Source: Aestuariirhabdus sp049985285 (GTDB taxonomy: Bacteria; Pseudomonadota; Gammaproteobacteria; Pseudomonadales; Aestuariirhabdaceae). Taken from it: a stretch of 64,000 nucleotides of DNA. The stretch spans positions 682,001 through 746,000 of the forward strand of contig NZ_JBNIEU010000002.1 in assembly GCF_049985285.1 (NCBI RefSeq), in the 5' to 3' direction. Shown here in pieces: positions 24,192 through 33,342 of this stretch. A program made the position numbers and the translations under genes. The notes under the pieces are model-generated. The model was not told the origin of the DNA, ran no database searches, and saw nothing but the letters and a program-made list of their open reading frames with translations. Every line of letters starts with the position of its first letter. Position 1 is the stretch's first letter.

Positions 24192-25067
24192 ATGATAACG
24201 GGCAGCATGGTGGCGCTGGTTACGCCGATGCACGCGGATGGCGGTGTCGACTGGGACGGGTTGACCCGCGTAGTTGATTTCCACCTGCGTGAAGGAACCG
24301 ATTCCATCGTCGCGGTGGGCACTACGGGAGAGTCCGCAACCCTCGACGTTACCGAGCATTGTCAGGTGATTAGCCGGGTGGTGCAGCAGGTAGCGGGGCG
24401 TATCCCCGTGATCGCAGGAACCGGGGCCAATTCGACACATGAAGCGTTGCAGCTGACGGAGGAAGCCAAGGGGCTGGGAGTGGACGCCTGTCTTCTGGTG
24501 ACCCCCTATTACAATAAGCCCACCCAGGAGGGGATGTACCAGCATTTCAAGTACATCGCTGAACGGGTTGATATACCTCAGATTCTCTATAACGTACCGG
24601 GGCGAACCTCCGTCGACCTGTTGCCAGAAACCGTTGAGCGCCTGGCGGATATTGATACTATCGCCGGTATTAAGGAAGCGACCGGGGATATCGATCGGGC
24701 TCGTCGCCTGATCGCCAGCTGCGGTAGCAAAATGGCTATCTACTCAGGGGATGACCCTACCGCTGTGGAGCTGATTCTGGCGGGTGGCCAGGGAAATATT
24801 TCGGTAACGGCCAACGTCGCTCCGGCACGCATGGCTGAGTTATGCCGGTTGGCATTGGCGGGTGAGACTGATGCGGCTCGGCGCTTGAACGAGGCGCTCA
24901 TGCCTTTGCACACTAACCTGTTCATTGAGTCCAACCCTATTCCAGTGAAGTGGGCGATGCAGCAGATGGCGCTGATCGAGGGCGGAATCCGTTTACCGCT
25001 AACGCCCCTCGCAGAAGGAGCGCATGACGCAGTGCGCGACGCCATGAAGCGCTGCGGATTACTGTAA
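24192..25067 (+). CDS. dapA: 4-hydroxy-tetrahydrodipicolinate synthase
   Basis: A 291-residue aldolase that condenses pyruvate with aspartate semialdehyde, the first step of lysine and diaminopimelate synthesis. The Schiff-base lysine K161 (GIKEATGD), Y133 (ILYNVPGRT) and the T44-T45 pair (VGTTGESATL) fall at the same positions as in E. coli. It lies 43 bases upstream of bamC, with which it is probably co-transcribed. Confidence 0.97.
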   Translation: MITGSMVALVTPMHADGGVDWDGLTRVVDFHLREGTDSIVAVGTTGESATLDVTEHCQVISRVVQQVAGRIPVIAGTGANSTHEALQLTEEAKGLGVDACLLVTPYYNKPTQEGMYQHFKYIAERVDIPQILYNVPGRTSVDLLPETVERLADIDTIAGIKEATGDIDRARRLIASCGSKMAIYSGDDPTAVELILAGGQGNISVTANVAPARMAELCRLALAGETDAARRLNEALMPLHTNLFIESNPIPVKWAMQQMALIEGGIRLPLTPLAEGAHDAVRDAMKRCGLL

Positions 25068-25110
25068 CACCGATTAATACGGCTAATTTGAAATTTTGAG
25101 GCTTCACTGA

Positions 25111-26217
25111 ATGCGAATATTGAGGATGTTGGCTGTACTCACCGCCACTGTTTCTATCAGTGGTTGCGTGAACGATTACATCCGTGACCGTACCAATGAT
25201 TACCTAAGCGCCGAGCTGTATCCGCCGATGGTTCTGCCCGAAGGCTACGAGGGAAGTTTGCTCGGTGACTCCATGACGATACCCGACCGTGATCAACGCC
25301 CTACGGTTACCGAGTTTGTCGTTCCCCGGCCGAACGCTGTGGTATTGGCTGCCGATGATGAAAATTTCCGTATCGAACAGGATGGCAATGCACGCTGGAT
25401 CCTTGCGCGGAAAACTCCATCGCAGGTGTGGCCGGCTCTAATCCAGTTTTGGGAAGCCAGTGATGTTGAGCTCCAGGTAAATGACCCCTCAAACGGCGAA
25501 ATGGAAACCCGTTGGGTCGTTCTAAACGAAGAGCGCCAGAAGGATCAGGTGCGGCGATTGATTCGCAGTGTGCTTGGTGCCGACGACGAAGGGGAGAGCC
25601 AGGAGAAGTTCCGCATCAATATCCAGCAAGGCGTAACCTCGGGTTCCACAGAGGTTCACCTGCTCCACGCACGAGCGCCAACCGATGAAACGGACCCTGA
25701 AATCTTGTGGGGCGTTGATGAGGGCAGTGACCTGATGCAGTCGTCCATGCTCAATGAGATGCTGGTGTTTATATCCAATAACAGCAGCGAAACGGAGTCG
25801 GTTTCCCTTGTCGCCCAGGAGCTGGATGTGGGTAGTCGTACGGAGCTTGTTGAGGACGGTAATGGAAATCCCATTCTGCGACTCGATTTAGCGTTTGACC
25901 GCAGCTGGGCTGCGGTCGGGCGAGCACTCTCTGATACCGCCGTTCAGGTTGTCGATCGTGATCGCAGCAGCGGCATTTACTATCTGGAGATCAACTCTGG
26001 AGAGTCACTGACCGTTGAGGAAGCACCAGAAGAGGGCTTTTTCAGTGGCTGGTTTGGCGACGACGATAAAGAGACCGTGACCGTGGAGCGCTATCAGTTG
26101 CGCCTGAGTCGTACAGGAGAGCAGGTTAAGGTTTCCCTTGAACGAAGCGTAAACGAATTGGCACCCAAAGAGATCAGTGCGGATCTGTTAAGTCTGATTA
26201 AAGACAAGCTGAGTTAA
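25111..26217 (+). CDS. bamC: Outer membrane assembly lipoprotein BamC
   Basis: A 368-residue lipoprotein. The lipobox is SISGC, followed by an unstructured segment and the BamC pattern LPEGYEGSLLGDSMTIPD, which in E. coli binds BamD, then two helix-grip domains (about 90-220 and 240-365). It is part of the BAM complex that inserts beta-barrels. The gene follows dapA as in many gammaproteobacteria. Confidence 0.92.
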   Translation: MRILRMLAVLTATVSISGCVNDYIRDRTNDYLSAELYPPMVLPEGYEGSLLGDSMTIPDRDQRPTVTEFVVPRPNAVVLAADDENFRIEQDGNARWILARKTPSQVWPALIQFWEASDVELQVNDPSNGEMETRWVVLNEERQKDQVRRLIRSVLGADDEGESQEKFRINIQQGVTSGSTEVHLLHARAPTDETDPEILWGVDEGSDLMQSSMLNEMLVFISNNSSETESVSLVAQELDVGSRTELVEDGNGNPILRLDLAFDRSWAAVGRALSDTAVQVVDRDRSSGIYYLEINSGESLTVEEAPEEGFFSGWFGDDDKETVTVERYQLRLSRTGEQVKVSLERSVNELAPKEISADLLSLIKDKLS

Positions 26218-26268
26218 GTGGTTTTTTGCCCTCCTCCCGTTTTTGGGGGGGAGGGCTCATCCCCTCCT

Positions 26269-27084
26269 ATGATGCAGTTCTCCTCCATTGGTAGTGGCAG
26301 TAAAGGTAACGGCACCCTGATTCGCTCGGGTGATACCCTGTTGATGGTCGATTGCGGGTTTAGTCTCAAGGAGACCCTGCGACGGCTTGATTGCCGGGGT
26401 GTAGCGCCTGAGCAATTGACGGCGATACTGGTTACCCATGAGCATGGTGATCACATCAATGGGGTCGCGGCTCTGGCTCGCCGCTTCGATATTCCTGTGT
26501 ATCTGAGTGCAGGAACCCGCTACGTTGGCAAACTGGATTCGGTTCCGCGCTTACAAATTATTGCCGATGCAGCGCCGGTTGCGATTGGGGAGATCGAAGT
26601 GTTACCCGTCGCCGTGCCTCATGACGCGCGTGAGCCCCTGCAATACATCTTCCGGGCGGGAGGTATGAGCCTGGGCGTGTTGACGGACCTGGGGTGTATC
26701 ACCCGTCATGTTGCTGACTGCTATGGGGATTGTGACGGAATGCTGCTCGAATGTAATCACGACCCCCATATGCTCTCGGTGGGCTCCTATCCCCCCTCGC
26801 TAAAAAGCAGGGTAGGGGGTATCTACGGTCATCTGAGTAATCAGCAAGCCTCAGAGCTGCTGAGACTGATCGATACGCCTCGTATTCAACACCTGGTGGT
26901 TGCCCATATTAGTGAACAAAACAATGACAGCGAGCTCGTATTGGAGCAACTGCTACCGCATATAGAGCGGAGCCGGCTGCGGTTTGCCGACCAGGCCAAT
27001 GGGTTTGAGTGGGTTGAGTTGGAGGCTCGGCCCGAACCTATCGAATTCGACCCCGGTGGTGCCGCCGGGCAGCCGCTGCAATAG
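26269..27084 (+). CDS. Metallo-beta-lactamase-fold hydrolase (WalJ/YycJ-like)
   Basis: A 271-residue MBL-fold protein. Zinc motifs: THEHGDH (HxHxDH) near residue 62, then LTDLGCIT and LLECNHD, and a C-terminal VVAHISEQN. The start FSSIGSGSKGNGTLI is typical of the WalJ-like subgroup. A frame opening at GTG 26218 would add 17 residues, but tandem ATGs at 26269 and 26272 match the family N-terminus. A GC hairpin (26228-26238 with 26246-26256) sits in the leader. In Pseudomonas this gene is followed by purC; here purC is absent. Confidence 0.88.
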   Translation: MMQFSSIGSGSKGNGTLIRSGDTLLMVDCGFSLKETLRRLDCRGVAPEQLTAILVTHEHGDHINGVAALARRFDIPVYLSAGTRYVGKLDSVPRLQIIADAAPVAIGEIEVLPVAVPHDAREPLQYIFRAGGMSLGVLTDLGCITRHVADCYGDCDGMLLECNHDPHMLSVGSYPPSLKSRVGGIYGHLSNQQASELLRLIDTPRIQHLVVAHISEQNNDSELVLEQLLPHIERSRLRFADQANGFEWVELEARPEPIEFDPGGAAGQPLQ

Positions 27085-27449
27085 GGTGTATAAAGGGCTC
27101 TATCGCCCGTGCCAGTAGGGGTTTCAGGGGGTGTGGCGTAATTTTCTATCCACAGCTGCGCTGCTCGACTCGGTCCGCGCCTGGAAAGGGCGCCAAGGTT
27201 ACTTTGCACTTCTCTTTAGAATATCAATACAGTCTTGTAACTTATTGAATAATAATAAATTAATCTTAAGTTTAGTGTTTTTATGGGCTAGTTGTTCAAA
27301 AAATGATCAGTTTGTACGCGAAGGTATAGGGGAGTGGGATATACCAGGTTCTCCCACCCTAATGCACAGAGTTATCCACAGATCCTGTGGGTAATTAAGT
27401 GAGGAGTTATCATCTGCTTTGGCCGCCCACGGGCGGCCCCCTGGGTTGC
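27085..27449. other. AT-rich intergenic region with DnaA-box-like sites
   Basis: No credible gene. The stretch 27222-27290 is much richer in A/T than its surroundings. A consensus DnaA box TTATCCACA lies at 27372-27380; a one-mismatch copy on the minus strand (TTACCCACA) lies at 27386-27394, making a near-palindrome; CTATCCACA lies at 27146-27154. Confidence 0.6.
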
Positions 27450-28370
27450 TCAGGCGTCGTCGTCGAGGCGGGCGCGATCTTCCCCCCCCAGGTCCTCAAT
27501 GAGCTGCTCCACCAGGCTGCACAGGCAAGCGCTCATGAGTGAAAAGTCGGCGTCAAAGCGGCTGCCGGCATCATCTCCGCCCTGGTCGCTGGCCTGCTCC
27601 TGAATCTCCTCACCAAAGCGTAAGCGTTTAAGCGTAAAGTCGTCGCTCAGCAGGAACCTGACCTGGTCGTTCCAGCCTAGAGCCACCTTGTTGACCTGCT
27701 TGCCCGCCTCGAGGTGAATACGAATCTCCTCGGCGGTCAGGTCGTGCCGTTTGCAGCGAATAACTCCCCCCTCGTCTCCAGGCTCACTGAGCTCTGCCTC
27801 ATCGCCCAACTCAAAGGCGGAGGGTGTCTGTTCCAGCCATTGGGTCATAACGCTGGCAGGGGCATGTTTCAGGGCTGGGGGGATGACCGGCAGGCTCCCC
27901 ATGCTGCCCCTCAGGTAGCTCACCAGTTCCTCTGCACGCCGAACCGAGGAGGCGTCGACCAACAGTAGGCCCTGCCTGGGTGCAATGAATGCGTAGGTTG
28001 CACCGCTTCGGGTAAAGGCTCGGGGAAGCAGATCGAAGGTGATCTCATCCTTTAGGGTGTCGCGTTCCTTTTTGTACACCTTGCGATGCTCGGCATCCTC
28101 TATCTGTTGCACTTTGTCGGACACCATATCCCGCACGACACTGGCAGGAAGCATCTTCTCCTCCTTTCGTGCACAAAGCATCAGGTAGCCGTTGGTGCTA
28201 TGAACCAGAAGTTCTCCGTGTTTACCCAGCGGAGGTACCCAGCCATAACTGGACAGCTCCTGTTTGCCGCAGGGTTTGAATGCGCCGTCGAGCAGCTGTT
28301 GCTCGAGTGATTCTGCACTATCGGTAAAGGGTTTGGTGAAGCGGTAAATAATTAGATTCTTGAACCACAT
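27450..28370 (-). CDS. rdgC: Recombination-associated protein RdgC
   Basis: A 306-residue protein starting MWFKNLIIYRFTKPF, with the family segments SYGWVPPLG, PRQGLLLVDASS and LTAEEIRIHLEAGKQVNKVALGWNDQVRFLL. RdgC forms a dimeric ring around duplex DNA and limits RecA activity; in Neisseria it affects pilin variation. The length matches the family. It is flanked by a DnaA-box-like cluster downstream and a tRNA cluster upstream (divergent). Confidence 0.96.
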   Translation of the reverse strand: MWFKNLIIYRFTKPFTDSAESLEQQLLDGAFKPCGKQELSSYGWVPPLGKHGELLVHSTNGYLMLCARKEEKMLPASVVRDMVSDKVQQIEDAEHRKVYKKERDTLKDEITFDLLPRAFTRSGATYAFIAPRQGLLLVDASSVRRAEELVSYLRGSMGSLPVIPPALKHAPASVMTQWLEQTPSAFELGDEAELSEPGDEGGVIRCKRHDLTAEEIRIHLEAGKQVNKVALGWNDQVRFLLSDDFTLKRLRFGEEIQEQASDQGGDDAGSRFDADFSLMSACLCSLVEQLIEDLGGEDRARLDDDA

Positions 28371-28479
28371 GGTCGGCTATTTATGCTCTCAAAAAGGGGG
28401 GCTTATGTTAGCAGAATCATTTTCTCCAGCGTGTTTTTTTTACTTCCCGGATGATTTGGAAAAAAGTGCCGGGCAACTG

Positions 28480-28509
28480 TTGCGTTCGCTTCGTGTTGCT
28501 GCGTATAAT
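28480..28509 (+). promoter_or_regulatory. Promoter of the tRNA-Val/Asp cluster
   Basis: A perfect TATAAT at 28504-28509 with TTGCGT at 28480-28485 (18-base spacer) lies 20 bases before the first tRNA. Confidence 0.65.
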
Positions 28510-28528
28510 TCGCGCCGTCCAACGTAGT

Positions 28529-28604
28529 GGGTGGTTAGCTCAGCTGGGAGAGCGTCTGCCTTACAAGCAGAGGGTCGGCGGTTCGATCCCGTCACCACCC
28601 ACCA
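28529..28604 (+). tRNA. tRNA-Val (UAC), copy 1
   Basis: Acceptor GGGTGGT/ACCACCC, D-arm GCTCAGCTGGGAGAGC, anticodon loop CTTACAA (TAC), T-arm with GGTTCGATCCC, encoded CCA at 28602-28604. Confidence 0.97.
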
Positions 28605-28608
28605 AATT

Positions 28609-28685
28609 GGAGCGGTAGTTCAGTTGGTTAGAATACCGGCCTGTCACGCCGGGGGTCGCGGGTTCGAGTCCCGTCCGCTCCGCCA
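28609..28685 (+). tRNA. tRNA-Asp (GUC), copy 1
   Basis: Acceptor GGAGCGG/CCGCTCC, anticodon loop CTGTCAC (GTC), T-loop GGTTCGAGTCC, encoded CCA. It lies 4 bases after tRNA-Val. G34 of this tRNA is the usual site of queuosine. Confidence 0.97.
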
Positions 28686-28749
28686 TCTTTTCTCGGTCAG
28701 GGAAGAGGGTTGGATAGATACAATAGACCATTTGAGGATTCCTCAAACT

Positions 28750-28825
28750 GGGTGGTTAGCTCAGCTGGGAGAGCGTCTGCCTTACAAGCAGAGGGTCGGC
28801 GGTTCGATCCCGTCACCACCCACCA
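28750..28825 (+). tRNA. tRNA-Val (UAC), copy 2
   Basis: Identical in sequence to the copy at 28529 over the whole tRNA, including the encoded CCA. Confidence 0.97.
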
Positions 28826-28834
28826 CTTCTTTTC

Positions 28835-28911
28835 GGAGCGGTAGTTCAGTTGGTTAGAATACCGGCCTGTCACGCCGGGGGTCGCGGGTTCGAGTCCCGT
28901 CCGCTCCGCCA
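28835..28911 (+). tRNA. tRNA-Asp (GUC), copy 2
   Basis: Identical to the copy at 28609, CCA encoded. The Val-Asp pair is therefore duplicated in tandem with a period of about 221-226 bases. Confidence 0.97.
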
Positions 28912-29257
28912 ACACTTTTTCTTGATTCACGCCCTGCTCCTGGCAGTGTCGCGTCGTGCCTGTCGTCTGCGTTTTTGGCTCAAAAATAATAATTATTATC
29001 TGCTTTACAGCTCGTTTTACTTCATGTTATGCACATAACGCTGTCGCCCAGGTGGTGGCTCGCTGTGTACAATATGCTGAGTTGAAATATATCAACGAGC
29101 GTAAGTTATTGAAAAATAAAGATAAGTTATTGATCAAAAAACATACAATCTGTATATCGGGGCATATGTATGCACTCTTAAGCGCTTTTCCATACTTTGT
29201 CCCCATATCTATCCACAGTTTTTGTGGACAACAATGGGCGGGCGAAAAAGGTTCAAT
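28912..29257. other. AT-rich intergenic region with DnaA-box-like sites
   Basis: No gene recognised. The stretch from about 28977 to 29170 is very A/T-rich. Near its right end, CTATCCACA (29209-29217) faces TGTGGACAA (29223-29231) in inverted order. A consensus DnaA box on the minus strand (TGTGGATAA, 29344-29352) lies just inside the next gene. Confidence 0.55.
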
Positions 29258-30052
29258 ATGTACACTGCTGAAACCCCCGAAATAAAGCTGCTGCTGGTCG
29301 ATGGCCTCAATTTGGTGCGTCGTATTCATGGAGCTCAACAGTCTGTGGATAAGCTCGATGTCAGGTTGCTGGCATCACTGCGCCGGGCCATTCGCGAGGC
29401 GCAAGCAAGCCATCTGCTGATGGTGATGGACGGCGCGGGGCCCAGTTGGCGTCATCAGCTCTATGGGGGGTACAAGCAGGGGCGCAAACCCATGCCCGCA
29501 GATCTACAGCAATACTTACCACTGCTGTTGCAGCGCTTGGCGGTGGAGGGGGTGGCGTTGGTTGAGCAGCCGGCGGTGGAGGCCGATGATGTGATTGCTG
29601 CGGTGGTGGCACGCCTGGTTCACAAACCCCTGGGTATTCGGATACTGTCGACGGATAAAGGGTTTTTGCCACTACTCAGTGATCAGGTGGAGATTCGGGA
29701 TCATTTTCGCCCATTTGACTGGTGCCCGCAGGCGGTGCGGGAGCGCTTTGGCGTGGGGCCATTGCAGCTTAGGGATCTCTGGTCGCTGAGCGGGGATAGT
29801 AGCAACCATATTCCCGGTGTTAGCGGCATTGGTCCCAAGCGGGCAACGGAGCTACTTGGGCACTATGGCAGTTTGCACAATGTGCTGGCTGCAGCGGCCT
29901 CCATAGAGGGAAAGGTGGGTCAGCAGTTGCATGCGCAACGACAGCAGGCCCTGCTTTACCGGCAACTGCTGGAACCTAATCTGAATCTTCCCTCGGTGGG
30001 TAATTTGAAGGCGCTCCGGGTCGATGGGCGCTTGCGCGCCCAGACCGGGTGA
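29258..30052 (+). CDS. xni: Flap endonuclease Xni (ExoIX)
   Basis: A 264-residue protein of the FEN/5'-3' exonuclease family, without a polymerase domain. Motifs: LLVDGLNLVRRIHG (first metal site), VMDGAGPSWRHQLYGGYKQGR, VEADDVIAAVVARL, ILSTDKGFLPLL, and the helix-hairpin-helix NHIPGVSGIGPKRATELL. Xni acts on flaps in replication and repair. The ATG at 29258 has AAAGG 6 bases ahead and is preferred over ATG at 29234. It converges on prc with only 4 bases between the stops. Confidence 0.9.
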   Translation: MYTAETPEIKLLLVDGLNLVRRIHGAQQSVDKLDVRLLASLRRAIREAQASHLLMVMDGAGPSWRHQLYGGYKQGRKPMPADLQQYLPLLLQRLAVEGVALVEQPAVEADDVIAAVVARLVHKPLGIRILSTDKGFLPLLSDQVEIRDHFRPFDWCPQAVRERFGVGPLQLRDLWSLSGDSSNHIPGVSGIGPKRATELLGHYGSLHNVLAAAASIEGKVGQQLHAQRQQALLYRQLLEPNLNLPSVGNLKALRVDGRLRAQTG

Positions 30053-30056
30053 CAAC

Positions 30057-32156
30057 TCAGGAGGCGTTAGCCGCTACTCGTTGCAACATGTTGATGTAGT
30101 CGAGGAGTATGGTGCCGGCTTCCTTTACAAAGGCGTCGCCTTTCTCTGCCGAGTCGCTGCTGCTGTGTGGGGCAGGGACACTGCTCTCATCATCATCGTT
30201 TAACGCCTCCAGTGGATCTTCTCCGCGGGCTGTACGGTAGCGGTTTTCAATCGCCAGGCGTTGATCTTGCAGTGTTTCGTACTGCTGTTTGCGCTCGCTG
30301 CTTCTTAGGGGAAGCACGGTGCGCTGTTCCTGATCAAGGCGCAGTTGGGTTTGCTCTTGCAGGTAGGTGAAATCGGGATCGTTGGCAGCGCGAGCTTCAT
30401 GCTGGCGTTGCAGCTTTTGCAGGTAGGGCTCGGTAGGTTCAAAGCCCATATAGGTAACCGGTCTGATCTGGTCCCAGGGCAGGGCGTCATCCAGCGCGCT
30501 TTCGCCAATTTTGCTGGTGTCGTACCTTGATGGGAAGTGAACGTCCGGCACGACCCCCTTGTGCTGGGTACTCTTGCCCGAGATGCGGTAGAACTTGGCC
30601 AGGGTGAGTTTGAGCTGTCCGTGGTTGAGCGGTTGAATGGTTTGCACCGTGCCTTTGCCGAACGTCTGGCCACCAATAATCAGTGCTCGTTGGTAATCTT
30701 GCATAGCGCCGGCGAAAATCTCAGACGCCGATGCGCTCAAGCGGTCGACCATAACCGCCATAGGGCCGTCATAGACAAGGTTGTTGTCGGGGTCTTTCTG
30801 TACATCGATTCGCCCTCTACCATCGCGTACCAGAACTGTAGGGCCTCCGGGGATGAACAGTCCGGTGAGTTCGTTAGCTTCCTGCAGGGAGCCACCTCCG
30901 TTACTGCGCAGATCAATAACAAGCCCGTCGATCCCTTCCTGCTCAAGTTCCGATAGCAGGCGCTTCACATCACGGGTGGTGCTTTTATAGTTCGGGTCCC
31001 CGGCTTGGGCTGCTTTGAAATCAATATAAAACGCAGGGATCTGAATGACGCCCAGCTTATAGGGGTTGCCCTCGTGCTCCAGTTCGATAATGCTTTTTTG
31101 GGCCGATTGCTCCTCCAGCTTTACCTTTTCTCGGGTGATGCTGTAGGTGCGGGTAACTCCGCTGTCTCCATCAGAGGGGATGACCGACAAGCGAACGACA
31201 GAGGCCTTGGGGCCGCGAATCAGCTGTACTACTTCATCCAGGCGCCAGCCGACAACATCGACCATCTCCCCATCCTCTCCCTGGGCGACACCGACGATTT
31301 TATCAGCGGGTTTGAGTTGACCGGCTTTGTCTGCTGGCCCTTTGGCGACCAGACTCACGACCTTGGTGTAATCGTCCTCTGCCTGTAAAACAGCACCGAT
31401 ACCTTCAAGCGAGAGGCTCATATTGATATCAAAGTTCTCGGCGTTGCGAGGTGAAAAATATTGGGTGTGGGGGTCGTAGATGCGGGCGTAGGCGTTGATG
31501 TAAACCTGAAACGCATCCTCGTTGTTGCTCTGGTAGAGTCGGTTAAGCTGCGAGCGGTAACGTTTATCCAGTAGCTCGCTGATCTCTTCGAGTTTTTTAT
31601 CGTTAAGTTTTAACCGTAATACACTGTCCTTGAGCTGGCGTCGCCACAGGTCTTCAAGCTCTTTGGTGTTTTTGGCCCAGGGCTGTTCGCTACGGTCTAT
31701 TTCGATAGTTTCCTCACGGTCGAAATCGAGGCGACTGAGTTGGTCACCGGTGTGGGAAAGCAAAAACTGAATGCGCTCCTCTACCCTTTGTTGATAGATG
31801 TTGTAGATGTCGAATCCGGGGGCTAGATCGCCGGTCTTCAAGGCGTTGTCGAGTTGGTCACGGTAGGCTTCAAAACGCTCGATATCGCTAACTGTAAAGT
31901 GACTGCGTGCGGGATCGAGACTGGATAGATAGCGGTCAAGGATCTTGCTGGAATGCTCGTCATCCAGCGGGATTTTTTCGTAATGGGCTCGGCGTAGTAG
32001 TTGGACCATATTTACGCTGGCGATCGCTTGCTCTCGGGTTGGCTCCAGAGGGATGAGCTGTTGCTGGTCCGGTGGGAGAACCTTGGCGCTAGCTAGCGAG
32101 CTCAGCAGCAGGGCCGCAATGATCGTTAAGGTTCTGGTGACTGCCTGATTAACCAT
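30057..32156 (-). CDS. prc: Tail-specific protease Prc
   Basis: A 699-residue periplasmic C-terminal processing protease. A signal peptide ends at LASA. The N-terminal helical domain is followed by a PDZ domain (about 245-330, LEGIGAVLQAEDDYTKVVSLVAKGPA) and the S41 core with the catalytic pair S476 (SASASEIFAGAMQDY) and K501 (GGQTFGKGTVQ). A C-terminal DUF3340 region follows. Prc processes PBP3 and degrades wall hydrolases and misfolded proteins; in Pseudomonas it can degrade truncated MucA. Catalytic residues are intact. Confidence 0.95.
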   Translation of the reverse strand: MVNQAVTRTLTIIAALLLSSLASAKVLPPDQQQLIPLEPTREQAIASVNMVQLLRRAHYEKIPLDDEHSSKILDRYLSSLDPARSHFTVSDIERFEAYRDQLDNALKTGDLAPGFDIYNIYQQRVEERIQFLLSHTGDQLSRLDFDREETIEIDRSEQPWAKNTKELEDLWRRQLKDSVLRLKLNDKKLEEISELLDKRYRSQLNRLYQSNNEDAFQVYINAYARIYDPHTQYFSPRNAENFDINMSLSLEGIGAVLQAEDDYTKVVSLVAKGPADKAGQLKPADKIVGVAQGEDGEMVDVVGWRLDEVVQLIRGPKASVVRLSVIPSDGDSGVTRTYSITREKVKLEEQSAQKSIIELEHEGNPYKLGVIQIPAFYIDFKAAQAGDPNYKSTTRDVKRLLSELEQEGIDGLVIDLRSNGGGSLQEANELTGLFIPGGPTVLVRDGRGRIDVQKDPDNNLVYDGPMAVMVDRLSASASEIFAGAMQDYQRALIIGGQTFGKGTVQTIQPLNHGQLKLTLAKFYRISGKSTQHKGVVPDVHFPSRYDTSKIGESALDDALPWDQIRPVTYMGFEPTEPYLQKLQRQHEARAANDPDFTYLQEQTQLRLDQEQRTVLPLRSSERKQQYETLQDQRLAIENRYRTARGEDPLEALNDDDESSVPAPHSSSDSAEKGDAFVKEAGTILLDYINMLQRVAANAS

Positions 32157-32329
32157 GGAGATCTCTCAATTATTCGCGATAAGGTGTTGGAGCGATAAAG
32201 CCTAAGTTGGTTCCCGCCCAAGCCTGTGGCACCGGAATTTAGCGATTTCCCAGTGCCAGACCCACAGCTTATGCGGAAACGGCTAATATGGGTAGTCTTG
32301 GTACAGGATACAGCTTCAATGGAGAGGGT

Positions 32330-33301
32330 ATGAAGTCTATCAACGGGTTGGTCGCAGTCGAGGGTGTGCCCCAGAGGATATCCCGTTCGGGAGGGGTGCC
32401 GGGAGCGGGAGAGGTGGCCATTAAAGTCCATGCCAGCGGGGTCAATCGGGCCGATTTAATGCAGATAAAGGGAAACTACCCTTCGCCTGCGGGATACTCG
32501 GATTTTTTGGGGCTCGAATGCGCGGGGGTGATTGAATCGGTAGGGGCGGGCGTTGAGGGCTGGAGTGAAGGTGCGCCGGTGATGGCGCTACTGGCAGCGG
32601 GAGGCTTTAACGACCGCGTGGTATGCGATGGGCGCCAGTTACTTCCGCTCCCGGATGGTTGGTCTATGGAGCAGGGTGCCGCTTTCGTTGAGGCGTACGC
32701 AACGGCATGGCTCAATCTTTTTCAATTGGGAGAGTTAAAACCCGGGGAGCGAGTGCTGCTATATGCTGGCGCCAGCGGTGTGGGTAGCGCGGCGATTCAG
32801 CTGTGTAAGCTCATGGGCAATCCGGTAACTGTGGTGGTGGGAAGTAACGCCAAGGCGGATTTCTGTCGACAGCTCGGGGCCGACCATGCGGTGCTGCGCA
32901 ATAGTGATCAGTGCTGGCAACAGCTGGAAGCGCTCGGCCCCTTTGAGCTACTGCTTGACCCGGTGGCGGGTGACTGGTTGCAAAGAAGTCTCTCCATTAT
33001 GGCGCAGGATGGGCGCCTGATGCTGATTGGGTTGATGGGGGGGAGTCGTTGCCAGCTGAACGCTGCAACGGTGCTGATGAAGCGGATTCGAATTCAGGGG
33101 TCGACGTTGCGTGGGCGCAGCGTAGCTTTTAAGGGGAAGCTGCTCGATTCGTTGCGTGGTGCGGTATGGGGTGGGATGAAAGAGCAGACAATAATGCCAG
33201 TGATCGACCGGGTTTTTGAGATTGAGGAGATTGCTGCGGCGTTCGAGTATCTGGCTAGTAACCGCAATATGGGTAAGATTATTGTTCGTCATGGTCAATG
33301 A
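32330..33301 (+). CDS. NADPH:quinone oxidoreductase family protein
   Basis: A 323-residue zinc-free medium-chain dehydrogenase. Features: VKVHASGVNRADLMQIKGNYPSP, FLGLECAGVIESVG, and the nucleotide-binding LLYAGASGVGSAAIQLCKLMG. It resembles PIG3-type quinone reductases. The frame opens at ATG 32288, but the ATG at 32330 sits just after GGAG and gives the normal family N-terminus (MKSINGLVAVEGVPQ). The natural substrate is unknown. Confidence 0.87.
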   Translation: MKSINGLVAVEGVPQRISRSGGVPGAGEVAIKVHASGVNRADLMQIKGNYPSPAGYSDFLGLECAGVIESVGAGVEGWSEGAPVMALLAAGGFNDRVVCDGRQLLPLPDGWSMEQGAAFVEAYATAWLNLFQLGELKPGERVLLYAGASGVGSAAIQLCKLMGNPVTVVVGSNAKADFCRQLGADHAVLRNSDQCWQQLEALGPFELLLDPVAGDWLQRSLSIMAQDGRLMLIGLMGGSRCQLNAATVLMKRIRIQGSTLRGRSVAFKGKLLDSLRGAVWGGMKEQTIMPVIDRVFEIEEIAAAFEYLASNRNMGKIIVRHGQ

Positions 33302-33342
33302 AGACAGACGCGGCTGACCTAAAGAACCTTGAACTCACCAAG

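Noticed and set aside
27131..27394. An 87-codon plus-strand frame in the AT-rich gap
   Set aside because: No family features, AT-driven composition, no good ribosome site, and it covers the DnaA-like boxes.
28531..29038. ORFs over the tRNA cluster (for example frames reading VQLVRIPACHAGGRGFESRPL)
   Set aside because: These are the familiar false translations of tRNA genes.
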